This document shows positions 50,801-60,759 of a stretch of 64,000 bases of DNA, one piece after another. The notes beneath the pieces were generated by a model. That model was given only the letters and a program-made list of their open reading frames with translations. It did no database searches and was not told where the DNA came from. The translations under genes were made by a program, and so were the position numbers. Source of the DNA: Muricea muricata (taxonomy: Eukaryota > Cnidaria > Anthozoa > Malacalcyonacea > Plexauridae); NCBI GenBank assembly GCA_963855995.1, contig OY979718.1, forward strand, positions 46,168,059 to 46,232,058, read 5' to 3'. Each line of letters opens with the position of its first letter. The stretch's first letter is position 1.

Positions 50801-53800
50801 TACTAAGCTAAGAGGAAGAGCTGTGGATTTTACTCCTGCTTCTCCAAAAATGTGTGGTAAGTATAAATATTTAGTTTTTCTTCTTATATAACTAGAGTCA
50901 CAGCCAATGTGATTATTAATTTCAATGAAAATATTTGTCAAAAATTCTGTACATCTGACCTTCAGGCACTTGAGTTGCTGCTGTGAAAAAGTAAAAAGTT
51001 TTGGAGGGGTGAAATTAGATCGAAAGTTGGTCTGTTTCGTTTTGGATTGAAAGATACTCTTTGCTCTTTGCTGAAGTTTGTCGGCAGTGTTTGGGCTCGT
51101 ATGATACTGTGGGTATTTTCCAATGGATATTCATAAAAAAATGTAGGCCAAATTGAAAATAGTTCAAAAATCTCATTGCACTTGCTTTTCCAGTGGGGAG
51201 TGTTAGACAGCCACACCAGGGGAGTAATGACGGGAGCATTACCCAAATTCGGATCATTGTATTAAAGTATTCTTTAAAATTGTTTCGTTTGAAAGTGATT
51301 GTGTAAATTGTCAAAATCAGTGGAGTATAGTTTTCTAACAAACTGACTAGTATGCCATATTGAATGTCCTTTGAATTTTGAAATTTGGTTATCACTTGAT
51401 CTCTTATTAATGTCCAGCCACCATACACTGTTTCTAGTATGAGATTTATTCTCCAGAGTGTTCGTGATTTTGCCAGCTTACTGTTTGGGAACAAATAACT
51501 GTAAACACCCATGGTGGGAATGAGAGATGTTATGGCAGGGATTTGATTGCTCTTGGAGATGCAGTTTTCAATAGTACTAGTGGATGACTGGTGACCTGTT
51601 GAGATGAAGTTGGCTGTTGATCTTTTTGAGATGCTATTGATTGCTGATGCTGGGTGAGAGATTCATATATCACCTGGCTGAATAACGACGAACTTCTTCA
51701 AGTAATCAGCTAAGCCTGATGCCTCAACAATATCATATGCTTTGGAAAAACCATCCTTTGATTTCAACTGTAATTCGAGAAAGTCGATTAGATGCAAATC
51801 ATCCATTGTTCTCATTATTCGAAATCCAGACTCGTCACCATAACCGTGTTCTTCAATTATGTGTCTTTTAAGCTCCGGTGTAATGAACAGTGTGGTCAGT
51901 GTAGTTGAGGTTGTAGCTATTGCTTAACAGTTCCAACTGCTAAGGGAGGTTATAGTATCTACACAAGCTGGTATGTTAACACCATCTGGACAATGAATTC
52001 TGGAAATATTTTATGGTACCTTTATTGCTCTCAATTGTTTGAATGCCTTTCTCACACTTGTACACATGCCCATGGGATTGCACGTTGTAGGAGTGGCAGG
52101 TCTTCGATGAGTGTGAACTTTGGTGAAGTCATCAATTATCAGAGGCAAAATCCATTCATTTTAGATTGCTTGTTGAAAAAACATTTTAAGGCTTTCCTCG
52201 TGACTTTTTGACAGCTGGCTCGAATTATGTGGGATGTTTTACGGCTGCATGTATGTGCAATCCGATACTGTGTATCCGTACCTTGTGTCATTCTATTGGA
52301 ATTCAGATAAAGTGCATTATCCACTTGCACAACATTCCACATTTAACTGCGACAGTAGCACATTATGTAATTGATGGACAATGTTCGTACTCGGTTGAGA
52401 TTCTAACGCCTTTGGGAATAACGGTCACCTGAAATTGCCTGCAAGATGTGTTCAAATATATTTGGAGCACCAGCTTCACAACAAAATTCAATGAATTCAT
52501 TTGGTTGGTATATAGGTGGTTGGTTTCCAATAACAAACTATTCATATATGCTCTGTTTTAATTTCTCCAACTCTAATTTGAGATCACACCCTGCAAGAAA
52601 GCATTGCCCTTGTCACTTGTTGTTAATTTGTAAAATTATGTTAACTTATAATATCGATATCATGTAAGCAGTCCTGGGCAGGCCCCTACCCATGTCTTGT
52701 TGAAATATTGTTTACATTGTGTGCATGTAATATACAGTACAGTATGTACATACTTTCAGACAAGGAATTAAACTGCAACTCAATATCGTCATACATTTCT
52801 GCTGGCATAAGCACGTCTTCATTGACCCCTCTACGTAAAACACCAAGCGTGTGTCTTCTGTCACCCATCCCTTGTTGTTATCCGACGAAGTTTTAGCTGG
52901 AACAGTTCGTTGCGTTTTCCTTGGCCTTCCTGCTTTATTATATTTTTTATATCATTTAGCCAACTAGCACATTAATAAAACCATAACATGCTGGATACTG
53001 GCTTTTTTTACATAATTTAAAATTTACTCGACTTTTGGTAAAAATATTAAAACTTACATGAAAGGACGTTTTCCCTGTGGTTTTGTAAATATACAAAGCT
53101 CTTCGACAAGTGCAGGATAGTATAGCTGTCCCTTCGTGCAAAACAACGAAGCAACTCTCCACAAGAGCGCTTTGTGAAAGAATATTTCTTGCCGAATTTA
53201 AATTATTTTTTCAGCATTTACCACACACGGCACAGTAAAGGTCATTTCTATTTGGAATTGCAAAAACAGCGTTTAAAACAAGCAAAAGAAACACGACACA
53301 AAAAAAAATTGCCGGACATGTTCTTGTTTATAAATTTAAAGGTCCCGCCGTCTCGCGCGAAAATAGTTCGTGGTCTCCACGCAAGACAGAGTTGGCGCAT
53401 GCGCAACAAATTTTTCAGCTTCTTCATTGAACTTTAACAGCTGGGAAATTTGCCACCGCTGTGCAAAAATATTGTTGGCGGCTGAACACAAAATGTAATT
53501 AGCATATTATTTGCGAAATACAGATTGGTTTCCGAGGTGCTCGGAATGGACAATTTGCATGCTAGACTAACTTTCAGACTAGCCAAGACAAACAAAATCT
53601 TTTACCACAGTTAAAAAGAGCATCTAAAAAGTAGTAGAATTGCCAAGTTTGGTGGCGAAATGTTGTAAAGCATGGAAAATATGGCGTCGCAAAGTTTGCA
53701 AATTTGTTTACATTTGTATTACGCGAGGAAAAAGTTACCACTTTTCAGCTAAAATTGTATCAAAAGTGGTAACTTTTTCCTCGCGTAATACAAATGTATA

Positions 53801-56800
53801 CAAATTTGCAAACTTTACGAGACCATATTTTCCATGTTTTACGACATTTAGCCACCAAACTCGGCAATTCTACTAATTTTAGGATGCTCTTTTTAACTGT
53901 GGTAAAAGATTTTGTTCGTCTTGTCTAGATTGAAAGTTAGTCTAACATGCAAATCGTCTATTTAGTTTCTTTGACGAGCCAGTTATAATTTTGTTCACAA
54001 TTTTTTATTGATTTCAGTAAAGGACTGATATAGCTGTCAGTTAATCATATTTTGAAGTGATGACATCGTCTGTTGAAGCAAATTTCCAAACTTTGACATG
54101 TGAGTGGGTTGCCAAAAATTAAGCGCGATGTTGAATTTACGTTTGACTTAATACTGAAAAATTTAGCTTTTGCTCCAAAAAGATATTTGTATCCTGTTAC
54201 GTCCAAAATGTTTATGTTCCTTTCGAAACCAATTTTGTTGTTTTATAAATTTCGCTCATGGCCAATAGTTTGTTGCGAAACTCGCTAACGGAAAAGTACT
54301 TTAAATTACGGTTGTTGTTGAAATGGTTGTGAAAGTGATAAAACATCCACAATCACGTGGGCCGTCAGTGCAATGATGTCTTTGATACTGTATAAATGTT
54401 TTCGTACAAATGGTAAAGATATTTTTCAATTGACTAATGCGTTTACTCGATCGATTTCAGTGACATTTTTGTATTGTTGTTCGAGTACGAGCGTTGACTA
54501 TAGTTTGAGTCGAATTTTAAAAAATCAGCCTTTTGCTTCAACACGATCTTAGCTGGAACTTGGCCTTCATGTTTATACCTACTCACCTGATTTGTTAGCG
54601 TGCTCTTAAAAATTACGCTAAAAGATCGTTCAGTCCACTGAAAATGCTTGTGATCCATGTTGGTTCTATGATTTTTAAATATCACGCGTAAACACGCAAT
54701 TTCCACGCGTTCACGCAGGCTTATCTGGCGCACACTCAGACAAATTTCCCAGCTGCTTTGAACTTTAACTTCATTTACCACTGACCAGTGGAGCGCTAAT
54801 GGGTGATACCGCTGGGCACAAGCCGCGTGAGCCGACCTAACTCAATTTCAAGCGGAATATGTAAACAAAACACGCATTTTAACATGTATGCTAGAACATC
54901 TAAACCGCAAGAAGGTTTTATGTGCAAAGATTCTCATGCAAAATGTTTTAAAACGACAAATTTCACCGCGAAACTTTAGCGAGGAGCGATGTATCGCGGT
55001 TAAGTTTTGAGGGCGTGTTTCCGTCATTTCCTGTTGTGTTTCCACTTTTAAGAAATTTATACACAAGAATCAAATGCAAATTCTACTGAAATATTTATAT
55101 GCAAAACACAATTTTTAACACGTAATAATGAACAAAAAGGGACAGGGAGGCTCTAAAAAATGCAATCTTACTAGGACTCTGGGTAGAGTGCCTGGCAAGT
55201 CATTCAGACACTGATTTTTGGTTATCTTAGTGATTACAAAAGATGTACTAGCAATGTCTTAAAATGCCTTGGAAGGTACCCTAATAATAACTGATTTAAA
55301 AAGGAATTCGTTGGGCAGAACAGAAATAAGTGAATAGACCACACCCCCAATGAACGCTCTAGTTACAGCCTGCCTGGCCTTGTAATCATTTTCGTTTTGG
55401 CAGGCGGAGTGAACGCCTTAGCAGGCGTCTTGTTTCAGAAACAAATGCAAATTAGCTCCATTTTGAATTCCAAGATGGCCGCCAAAGGGAAACAAATATG
55501 AAATAAGTAAAGCCTCAATAACGATATGAATAGCAATTGTTTGTGCTGCATACTATCTTTATACATATATACATGCATGCAATGCAGTTATCCTAATAAA
55601 TTGTATGTTTATCAACATACGAGTGTTGTTTTATTCCAAGAAAATGATCAATTTTATAAAAGTGTAGTAAAAACACTGTTTCCAACAACATTACATGTAC
55701 GTTAGACGTCATTTGCAGTGGCGTAACGGAAGGGTGTCAGAGTGTCCAGGGACGGGGGGGGAGCTCTAGCCGCCCCCCCCCCCCCCCCGGCAAAAAATGT
55801 CCAATTTGAAAGCACATGCATCTAGCCGAGTTGCTTATAAAAGTTGATGTGTTATAATTTTGCGAAAAACTATGCTGCGTAGCCTGTCAGTCAAGCAAAA
55901 TCGTGCAAAGTGCCAAAGCCAAAGTAATAGACTTCACATGCATGCCAATAAAATGAAGTATTAATTATTTCGTGCTAATACCACGGAATTGAAGGCTCGC
56001 AGTGTTCCCAGCAATGGCGTTGACAAACTTCAAAAAAGGTAAATTATTTATATTTATTTATGTTGAGATGATCTAATCGTACATTCTTATCTAATCCTTT
56101 ATAATCCGTCACGCCTGTCATTCTTGCATGATCCAAAATTAGCATACAAACTTCCTTGCTGAAGCAAGCAGCAATTTACTACGAGGAGTTAAAATAAGAT
56201 ATTTTGCTCCGAACTCTTGAACTCCGGTTTGTTACTTTGTTTGCTATGTTTCAGGGAAATTAAAAATGAAACGAAAGTATAAATCAGGTTCTGTAAAAAG
56301 GGCAGAGAAGCGAAGAAAAATTCAAATAGCTAAAGAAAGTACAGCTCCTATGCTATAGCCTCATATTTTGAAAAAGCTAAAAATGTTGAAATTCAGGGCG
56401 AAGATTACCCATCTACCTCTTCGGAAGCCGTCTCGATAACGTAATATAGCTTTTTCTGTAACCAAAATAAGTAGGTCAAGACATTGTGTAGACGACGACA
56501 TAAAATCAGCCTAGTTTTTAGGGGAACAAAGGGAGGGAGGGAGGGGGGCAAAAAATCGCCGGGGTGGGGCAGGGGTTGCGTTACGCCACTGCTCATTTGG
56601 CACATCAATGACACAACAAGTCTTTTGTTTTCTATGCGATTTCGTCATAAATAAGATACTTTACAGACAAGTATAAAATCCACTCTTGTTCCCATGATTA
56701 ACTGGGAAAAAACAATTTAAAGAAAGAGAAAACAATTTTATCGAATTATATTAAGTTGTTTTGCCATCTTATATATTGTGTAATATTAACATACTTTTTT

Positions 56801-59765
56801 TCTTCGGAATTTGTCCAATTTTTATTGCTTACAGTTTGATCATACCTGAGAAATGCCGGCCGTCTTGAAATCCAAGATGGCCGCCAAATGGAGGAAAATC
56901 TAAAAATAGCCCTGGCCCAGCTAGCTGATCTGACCATGAGTAAAAGGCCTGGAACTAGGTACCAAATAGAAATTCATTTTGTTGTTTTTAATTAATCACT
57001 TATATCTTTTATTTTCTTTTATGAAACTTGTTGAAAATTTGTAATCATGTTCAGCAAAGAAAATTATAAGTCCACCAGAAATGTGGAACCGAAGTAAATT
57101 ATACTTAATGAGAAATTTGCTAGTTTGGCTCGAAAAATGGATTTCTATTTGACAACTAGTGCCAGTACTTTTCCATGTTTTCAGATCACCTAGAGGTGTA
57201 ATAGTGACGGGGAAAAAATACTATATATCAAGTGGTTTAGTGGTCCTTTGTACCATATGCTTGCTTCCTGAAAATCACTAAAATTATACCCAAAATGCAT
57301 ATGAATTTGAATTTGGGTATACAAGCACAGAAACTACATATAAAAATTTAAAAATGCATAATTTAGTCCAGTCTAAATAAAAAGTCGAAAGAGTATAAAT
57401 AATAAAGCAGAAATATATAATATATACCTGAGCTTTTGTATAAACGAGTGCTCCAAAGCAAAACATGTCGTGTGGCCATCAAAAAGTTGTAGCTTCAGCA
57501 AACGTGGTGCAGCTCCAGACTCCTCATTCGCTTTTGGAGCAGAAATGTTGCGAATCTTTTGAATCTGTACTACAAGTGGCCCTTCAACCTAAATAGTAAG
57601 GTGAAAGTATGCTAAAACAACCTACTGCCATGCTCATACCATCAACAGTTTAATTAAGCCTAAAGCCAAAGAAATATTGATAAGTAGGAGGGAAGGGGGC
57701 TATAACTCGATAATTAGTAGGGGGTCTATATTGATACTGTATATTTGTGTTCATTGACAATCAATATAAAGAAATTAATTGTGCAGATCACGTGCCCCTT
57801 CCGTGTTTGGCACACCACTGAATGTGGTTGACATAATGAGGTCTTCAACACTATTTCAATATTCTGACTGTTTTTGCGATGGTTCAACATTAGCAAACAG
57901 ACATCTCAATAATGTCCATTCACTGTTGATTATATGACTTTAATTACAGTGAAAATTTAAGTAAAGTTGTTTTAACATCAGAACAGTAACATTGATTGAG
58001 TCTGCATTTTCAACTTCTTTTCAACTTCGATTCAATGACTTGAAGGTGGTTTCGGATGTTGTGTGAACATTTAATCAACCTACTGTAATTTGCCTGCTGG
58101 GAAAGTCCACAAATATCATATGTACTGTATAATCGGAGTAGAAACACATCTACCATTAGCACTTCGATTTTCATGACATTTTTCTTGTCACCTCACATGC
58201 TTGTTTTTTAAAATACCCATACCGCCTGTACTTGTCCGCGCTTCAGTTCTTCTGGTAGAATTTTTGAACCAATTTCCTTCAAATCACACTACAGTGAAAA
58301 GACACTTATAGTAACTGGCAAATAATACAGTACTTTTGTGTAGTTTAATACTGTATACTAATTTTATACCCTGTATGATACAACTGCCTCTGGATACGTC
58401 AAAAATAAATTCACTTGTTAAAAATGCATTGATGGTATTGAGAGAAACAGGTAAAGCACAGGAGTAATCTCAATACATATTTTTATAAGTTGCTCTATGT
58501 TTCTCTTATATATACACTGTACCTAACTTCGACCTTAACCTCGACCCAATTTATGGGCAAGTCATGCTCACAGCGCTCATTGTTGCTTTCGATGTAACAT
58601 GACTTTTATTTACTGCGAAATATCGATGGTTTCTGGCTCACAAAACATACTGTTTCCCCCAGAACTAGCAAATAAGTGTTAAATACTACAAAAATTATAC
58701 CCAATAATTGTCGAGTATTTACACAGTACACTGCACATACATGAACAGCCCATTTAATAATTGCTTCAGTTGTGTTATCTTGCCCTCTTAGTTCTTGCAT
58801 ACATTCTTCTATTCCTTTAGCATTAATATTCCTGTGAAGCATAAAACATTTAAAATGTTTCCATTATTCCTACCCCTGGTCTCTCTAAATTATACTTTAA
58901 TAGATCTCTTCAAGTGAGATACTAGAAAATGACAATAAGGTTAGAATGACATGAAACATGAAAATAATTACATATTAATACAAAGCAACAATTTTATACA
59001 AGTGCAAGATGTACAGCCAATGCCAGTTTCCGTTTTTGTTACAAGCCACTAGGTAACACATTTTGAAACAGCCAGGGGTATAGGCCACAAGGAACAAGCA
59101 GTAATACCCTCCCCCTCTTCTCTCAAGGGAGACCAGTTTATATAAGGAGAAAAATAATACGCAATAACGAGGTATGAGAATTAACTATTAATAGTAGATT
59201 TATGTTAATAAAAAAATCATTTATCAAGTAGGATTTGAACTTGTAGACCACCACTCAACCAACTGGGGTTGCAGAGTCGGTGGCACTTGCTAGATTTGTA
59301 ATAATTTTTTAAAGAAGAACCCTGTAGATCAGCAGGAAATCTATAATCTTTACACTGTGACAACAGGTAAAAAATAGTCAGGGATTTTAACCTTGTAAAT
59401 GTTAAGGGGGGGGGGGGGAGTTTTAATTGACTAGTACATAATGCTCTTCTACGGAATAGCTGTACATTTTCTAAGGAAGTGCTTCACATTTTCTATGCAC
59501 AGTTCGCCACTGTAAATTTGACTGGTGCATGCTGTAGTAATATTTATAGTTTTATTATTTTATACTTTTTATTTAGCAGTATAGATCGGTATTAAACTAG
59601 TATAGATCGGTAATCTGCAGGTGGGAGTGGAACATTAGCAGAAACCCTAGGCTTTGTACCATGAGATCAATAAACGTATAGGCATACCCTTAATGTAACT
59701 TACCACCCTTTCGTTTTCAGTTTTGCTTGAAAATCTTGAACATTCGCGTTTATTTCGGCCGCCAT
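32830..59765 (-). CDS. TDRD3: Tudor domain-containing protein 3 orthologue, 15 exons, 814 aa
   Basis: Minus-strand exons: 59704-59765 (ATG), 58741-58831, 58223-58288, 57428-57588, 46914-47055, 46398-46512, 45597-45802, 44312-44467, 42738-42786, 42388-42486, 41327-42249, 41000-41053, 37836-37946, 33628-33745, 32830-32921 (TAA). All junctions are GT-AG in matching phase, and lengths sum to 2445 nt. TDRD3 is a methylarginine reader that acts with topoisomerase TOP3B on R-loops and mRNPs. Residues 1-212 form the DUF1767/OB-fold region ([42 protein letters not shown]). TLWDFLE is at 370-376. A long K/N/Q/E/R-rich exon covers 383-690. The Tudor domain is split over 691-745 (WWEEGEDC...[10 protein letters not shown]...SWSNLFPL). 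The exon-junction-complex-binding motif [11 protein letters not shown] ends at about 810. No UBA was found. The 45597 donor (CAG/GTTTTT) is the weakest junction. The first exon codes for [16 protein letters not shown]. Confidence 0.92.
33936..34175. mobile_element. 240-bp MITE with TA target duplication
   Basis: The left end is TA|GGGCCGGTTGTTTGTACG and the right end is CAAACAACCGACCC|TA. Inverted identity continues with an AACGG/CCGTT block. The TA duplication suggests Tc1/mariner-type mobilisation. It lies in the TDRD3 intron between exons 13 and 14. Confidence 0.7.
34918..34988. repeat. 18-bp tandem repeat, four units
   Basis: Unit AGCGAAAAAAGAGCCAAA. It produces a basic KAKKEP-type open frame on the plus strand, which I regard as spurious. 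Confidence 0.9.
35101..35364. mobile_element. 264-bp fold-back MITE
   Basis: Left arm 35101-35230 and right arm 35241-35364 are inverted copies around a 10-bp centre. Shared blocks are ATGGATTGGCAAC, CCGGAARCAAACATTGC and ATGGTAATTATG. It interrupts the acetyltransferase relic. Confidence 0.8.
36005..37010 (-). pseudogene. Heavily decayed LINE reverse transcriptase
   Basis: Minus-strand translation across all frames recovers, in order: [13 protein letters not shown] and [18 protein letters not shown] (fingers), a degraded palm, [20 protein letters not shown], then [15 protein letters not shown] with [11 protein letters not shown] (thumb). Several stops and indels are present and no catalytic box is legible. 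It is older than the LINE at 38.3-40.9 kb. It lies in the TDRD3 intron between exons 13 and 14. Confidence 0.7.
37950..38335. other. Intronic, nothing recognised
   Basis: TDRD3 intron sequence upstream of the second Tudor exon. It contains a short palindrome (about 38036-38075, CTCGCTATC...GATAGCGAG) and otherwise only AT-rich DNA. Confidence 0.4.
38337..40870 (-). mobile_element. 5'-truncated jockey/CR1-group LINE
   Basis: The minus-strand element ends at about 38337 in a TAAAA-type tail. Fragments in order: endonuclease pieces near 40690-40870 ([20 protein letters not shown]) and 40384-40584 ([11 protein letters not shown]); fingers at 39900-40220 ([12 protein letters not shown]); palm at 39409-39996 ([37 protein letters not shown]); thumb and C-terminus at 38736-39179 ([22 protein letters not shown]). 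The catalytic box reads FADG (residues 112-115 of the palm ORF) instead of FADD, which would abolish polymerase activity. About 230 bp separate palm and thumb, probably including a small insertion at 39180-39360 with its own hairpin (CTATGAGC...GCTCATAG). Confidence 0.85.
43214..43979. repeat. Inverted-repeat element of about 770 bp
   Basis: Ends share TTTTGAGAATTCCTCTGAAT and CGCARAAG/AGGAATYGCCGA blocks in opposite orientation, with arms of about 100 bp. It is in a TDRD3 intron. Open frames inside have no recognised content. Confidence 0.6.
44776..44919. mobile_element. 144-bp hAT-type MITE with exact 8-bp target duplication
   Basis: GTTTTTAG occurs immediately on both sides (44768-44775 and 44920-44927). 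Terminal repeats CAGTGGCGAAGCCAGCCCGA and CAGTAGCGAAGCCAGCCCGA face inward. An 8-bp duplication and CAGTGGCG ends are hAT hallmarks. It lies in a TDRD3 intron. Confidence 0.92.
45972..46360. mobile_element. piggyBac-type MITE, 381 bp with TTAA sites
   Basis: TTAA at 45972-45975 and 46357-46360. Inverted ends are AGGCGCACCATGATG and AGAGGCACTATGATG, both followed by AAAAATCGTTT. It differs from the MITE at 31656 but has the same target signature. It lies between TDRD3 exons 6 and 7 without touching splice sites. Confidence 0.82.
47240..47520 (-). pseudogene. Fragment of an unnamed repeat-associated protein
   Basis: The minus-strand frame reads [16 protein letters not shown], then [18 protein letters not shown], then changes frame. 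The pattern (an aliphatic VTxLNQ block followed by VTFxMxLYxxA) resembles a large multi-copy protein family I associate with cnidarian and other invertebrate repeats. I cannot name it. It is short, frameshifted and intronic in TDRD3. Confidence 0.35.
47530..50220. other. TDRD3 intron 4 DNA without a clear gene
   Basis: Contains a TIR-like start at 47735 (CAGCTGGGAAATTTG, shared with the element at 53438-54755) and several 60-130 codon frames without recognisable motifs. The recurrent phrase AAATTGCCCTTCA at about 48390, 48766 and 49404 suggests a diverged tandem structure. Confidence 0.35.
50230..52965 (-). pseudogene. Multi-exon pseudogene of an unnamed family with RING-like C-terminus
   Basis: Minus-strand pieces in order: an AT-hook-like [11 protein letters not shown] segment and a frame ending ELQFNSLSE at a GTATGT donor (about 52757); an acceptor TTGCAG at about 52592 opening [36 protein letters not shown]; a [12 protein letters not shown] block; [19 protein letters not shown]; the long frame 51015-51512 ([52 protein letters not shown]); [12 protein letters not shown] with [13 protein letters not shown]; and a Cys/His block ending [13 protein letters not shown]...FCPI. 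The last is RING-like. Stops and frame changes are frequent. I recall related uncharacterised proteins in cnidarians and other invertebrates but know no function. It lies inside TDRD3 intron 4. Confidence 0.6.
53438..54755. mobile_element. 1.3 kb element with CAGCTGGGAAATTTG ends and a long direct repeat
   Basis: Terminal CAGCTGGGAAATTTG is at 53438 and inverted at 54741-54755. The 11-bp sequence TTGAACTTTAA flanks both sides (53427-53437 and 54758-54768, the latter offset by 2 nt). A long target duplication would suit a Mutator-like element; this is inference. The interior holds the hairpin at 53549-53960. A third copy of the end motif is at 47735. Confidence 0.6.
53549..53960. repeat. Long hairpin, two ~200-bp arms and a 16-bp loop
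   Basis: Arms at about 53549-53745 and 53762-53960 align end to end as reverse complements at roughly 90 percent. Near the loop they are identical over ACATTTGTATTACGCGAGG and AAAAAGTTACCACTTTT. Confidence 0.9.
54794..55433 (+). mobile_element. Helentron-like element, copy 3 (deleted)
   Basis: Matches copy 1 from CGCTAATGGGTGATACCGC through the GACAAATT block, then jumps past the minisatellite to GGGACAGGGAGG, the ACTCTGG block and the same hairpin end (GGCAGGCGGAGTGAACGCC...CTTGT). The 5' subterminal repeat is missing, so it is truncated on the left and internally deleted. Confidence 0.75.
55716..56591 (+). mobile_element. Internally deleted hAT element, 876 bp
   Basis: Terminal repeats CAGTGGCGTAACG (55716) and CGTTACGCCACTG (ending 56591) lie between near-identical 8-bp direct repeats (GTCATTTG and CTCATTTG). 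It contains G- and C-homopolymer runs near both ends and a start of transposase coding sequence at 56266. It lies in TDRD3 intron 4. Confidence 0.88.
56266..56358 (+). pseudogene. N-terminus of a hAT transposase (ZMYM/hAT-type)
   Basis: A splice-acceptor-like TTTCAG precedes ATG at 56266. The 30-residue frame reads [20 protein letters not shown] and ends at TAG. The basic K-R-K-Y-x-S-G...K-R stretch is typical of the first residues of many animal hAT transposases. The BED finger and catalytic core are deleted. Confidence 0.6.
59404..59420. repeat. Poly-G run
   Basis: About 14 consecutive G in an AT-rich TDRD3 intron. Similar runs are at 660, 3978, 55754 and, as C, at 4076 and 55773. Confidence 0.85.
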
Positions 59766-60090
59766 GTTTTCAAACATCCGCCACCATAGCGAATGCTAAA
59801 AATCCCTTGCGATCCCTACTCGAACGTACATGTCCTTTCCCATCCTCCGCAAGAACAAAATTAAGATTTTTCCCACATGTTTCCCTCATTGCATTGCAAT
59901 TCATTGTTAAACTCTGGCGTGACGTAAGCACCTCTAACGTCTGTTAACTAGTTGGGTCTTTAATAGGACTGGTTTCTTTCACTGAGCTCTATGGTTTTAG
60001 GCCGTATTCTATCATCAAGAAGTCCGGCAAGAAAAATATTTTCGCTACCCCCGTTCTCCAACCAGCTCCAACAAACTTTTATTTACACAA

Positions 60091-60668
60091 AATTGAAAAT
60101 TAGACAAAAGGTAAACTTACCTTGCAGGATAATTGTAATTCTCTGAGCTATACGGAACACTATGACCTTATTGATGCGTTCTTCCTTGCGCATGCGCGGT
60201 TCACTCACGTTTCAAAGCACATTGTTATGCAAATGATTGGTATAAAACCACATAACAGAGCCAGGACCAGCCTCTTCTTTCTTCCGTGCAGGATATACCG
60301 TCAACATTTGGTACCATGTTATTCAGGGTGGGTAACAGCAGTCATGACCCAAACGGGGAGGGCGTTCTTCCTTGCGCATGCGCGGTTCACTCACGTTTCA
60401 AAGCACATTGTTATGCAAATGATTGGTATAAAACCACATAACAGAGCCAGGACCAGCCTCTTCTTTCTTCCGTGCAGGATATACCGTCAACATTTGGTAC
60501 CATGTTATTCAGGGTGGGTAACAGCAGTCATGACCCAAACGGGGAGGGAGTAAGGTCATAGTGTTCCGTATAGCTCAGAGAATTACAATTATCCTGCAAG
60601 GTAAGTTTACCTTTTGTCTAATTTTCAATTCTCTTTCGCCATACTCCATACTATGACCTTACTGATGC
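60091..60668. repeat. DIRS right terminal repeat and internal complementary region
   Basis: An exact 80-bp inverted pair, 60091-60170 and 60551-60630 (AATTGAAAATTAGACAAAAG outermost), brackets two tandem 186-bp units (60176-60361 and 60362-60547) that appear identical. A direct partial repeat of the outer sequence (CTATGACCTTACTGATGCG) follows at 60650-60668. In DIRS elements an internal region complementary to the two outer ends templates completion of the ends, which would fit 60551-60668. The 143-codon plus-strand frame here is a by-product of the duplication. Confidence 0.75.
60227..60247 (+). promoter_or_regulatory. Octamer, inverted CCAAT and TATA cluster (unit 1)
   Basis: ATGCAAAT at 60227, ATTGG at 60236 and TATAAAA at 60241 lie within 21 bp on the plus strand. 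The whole cluster is repeated exactly 186 bp later at 60413-60433. Because DIRS ends are inverted, the same promoter in the left repeat would drive the element's genes. This is inferred from motifs only. Confidence 0.5.
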
Positions 60669-60759
60669 GTGTTCGAAGTCGGATACCAAATTTGACTGAG
60701 AATCGTAGCAGGTTAATAAAACATAAGAACAAGAAACAACAGTGTAACAAATATATAGA

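Noticed and set aside
59723-59947. Plus-strand 74-codon frame at the TDRD3 start
   Set aside because: Antisense to TDRD3 exon 1 and its promoter; no start context, splice sites or motifs.
60122-60553. 143-codon plus-strand frame with a duplicated 62-residue segment
   Set aside because: It arises from the tandem 186-bp (62-codon) repeat inside the DIRS terminal region and is antisense to the element genes.
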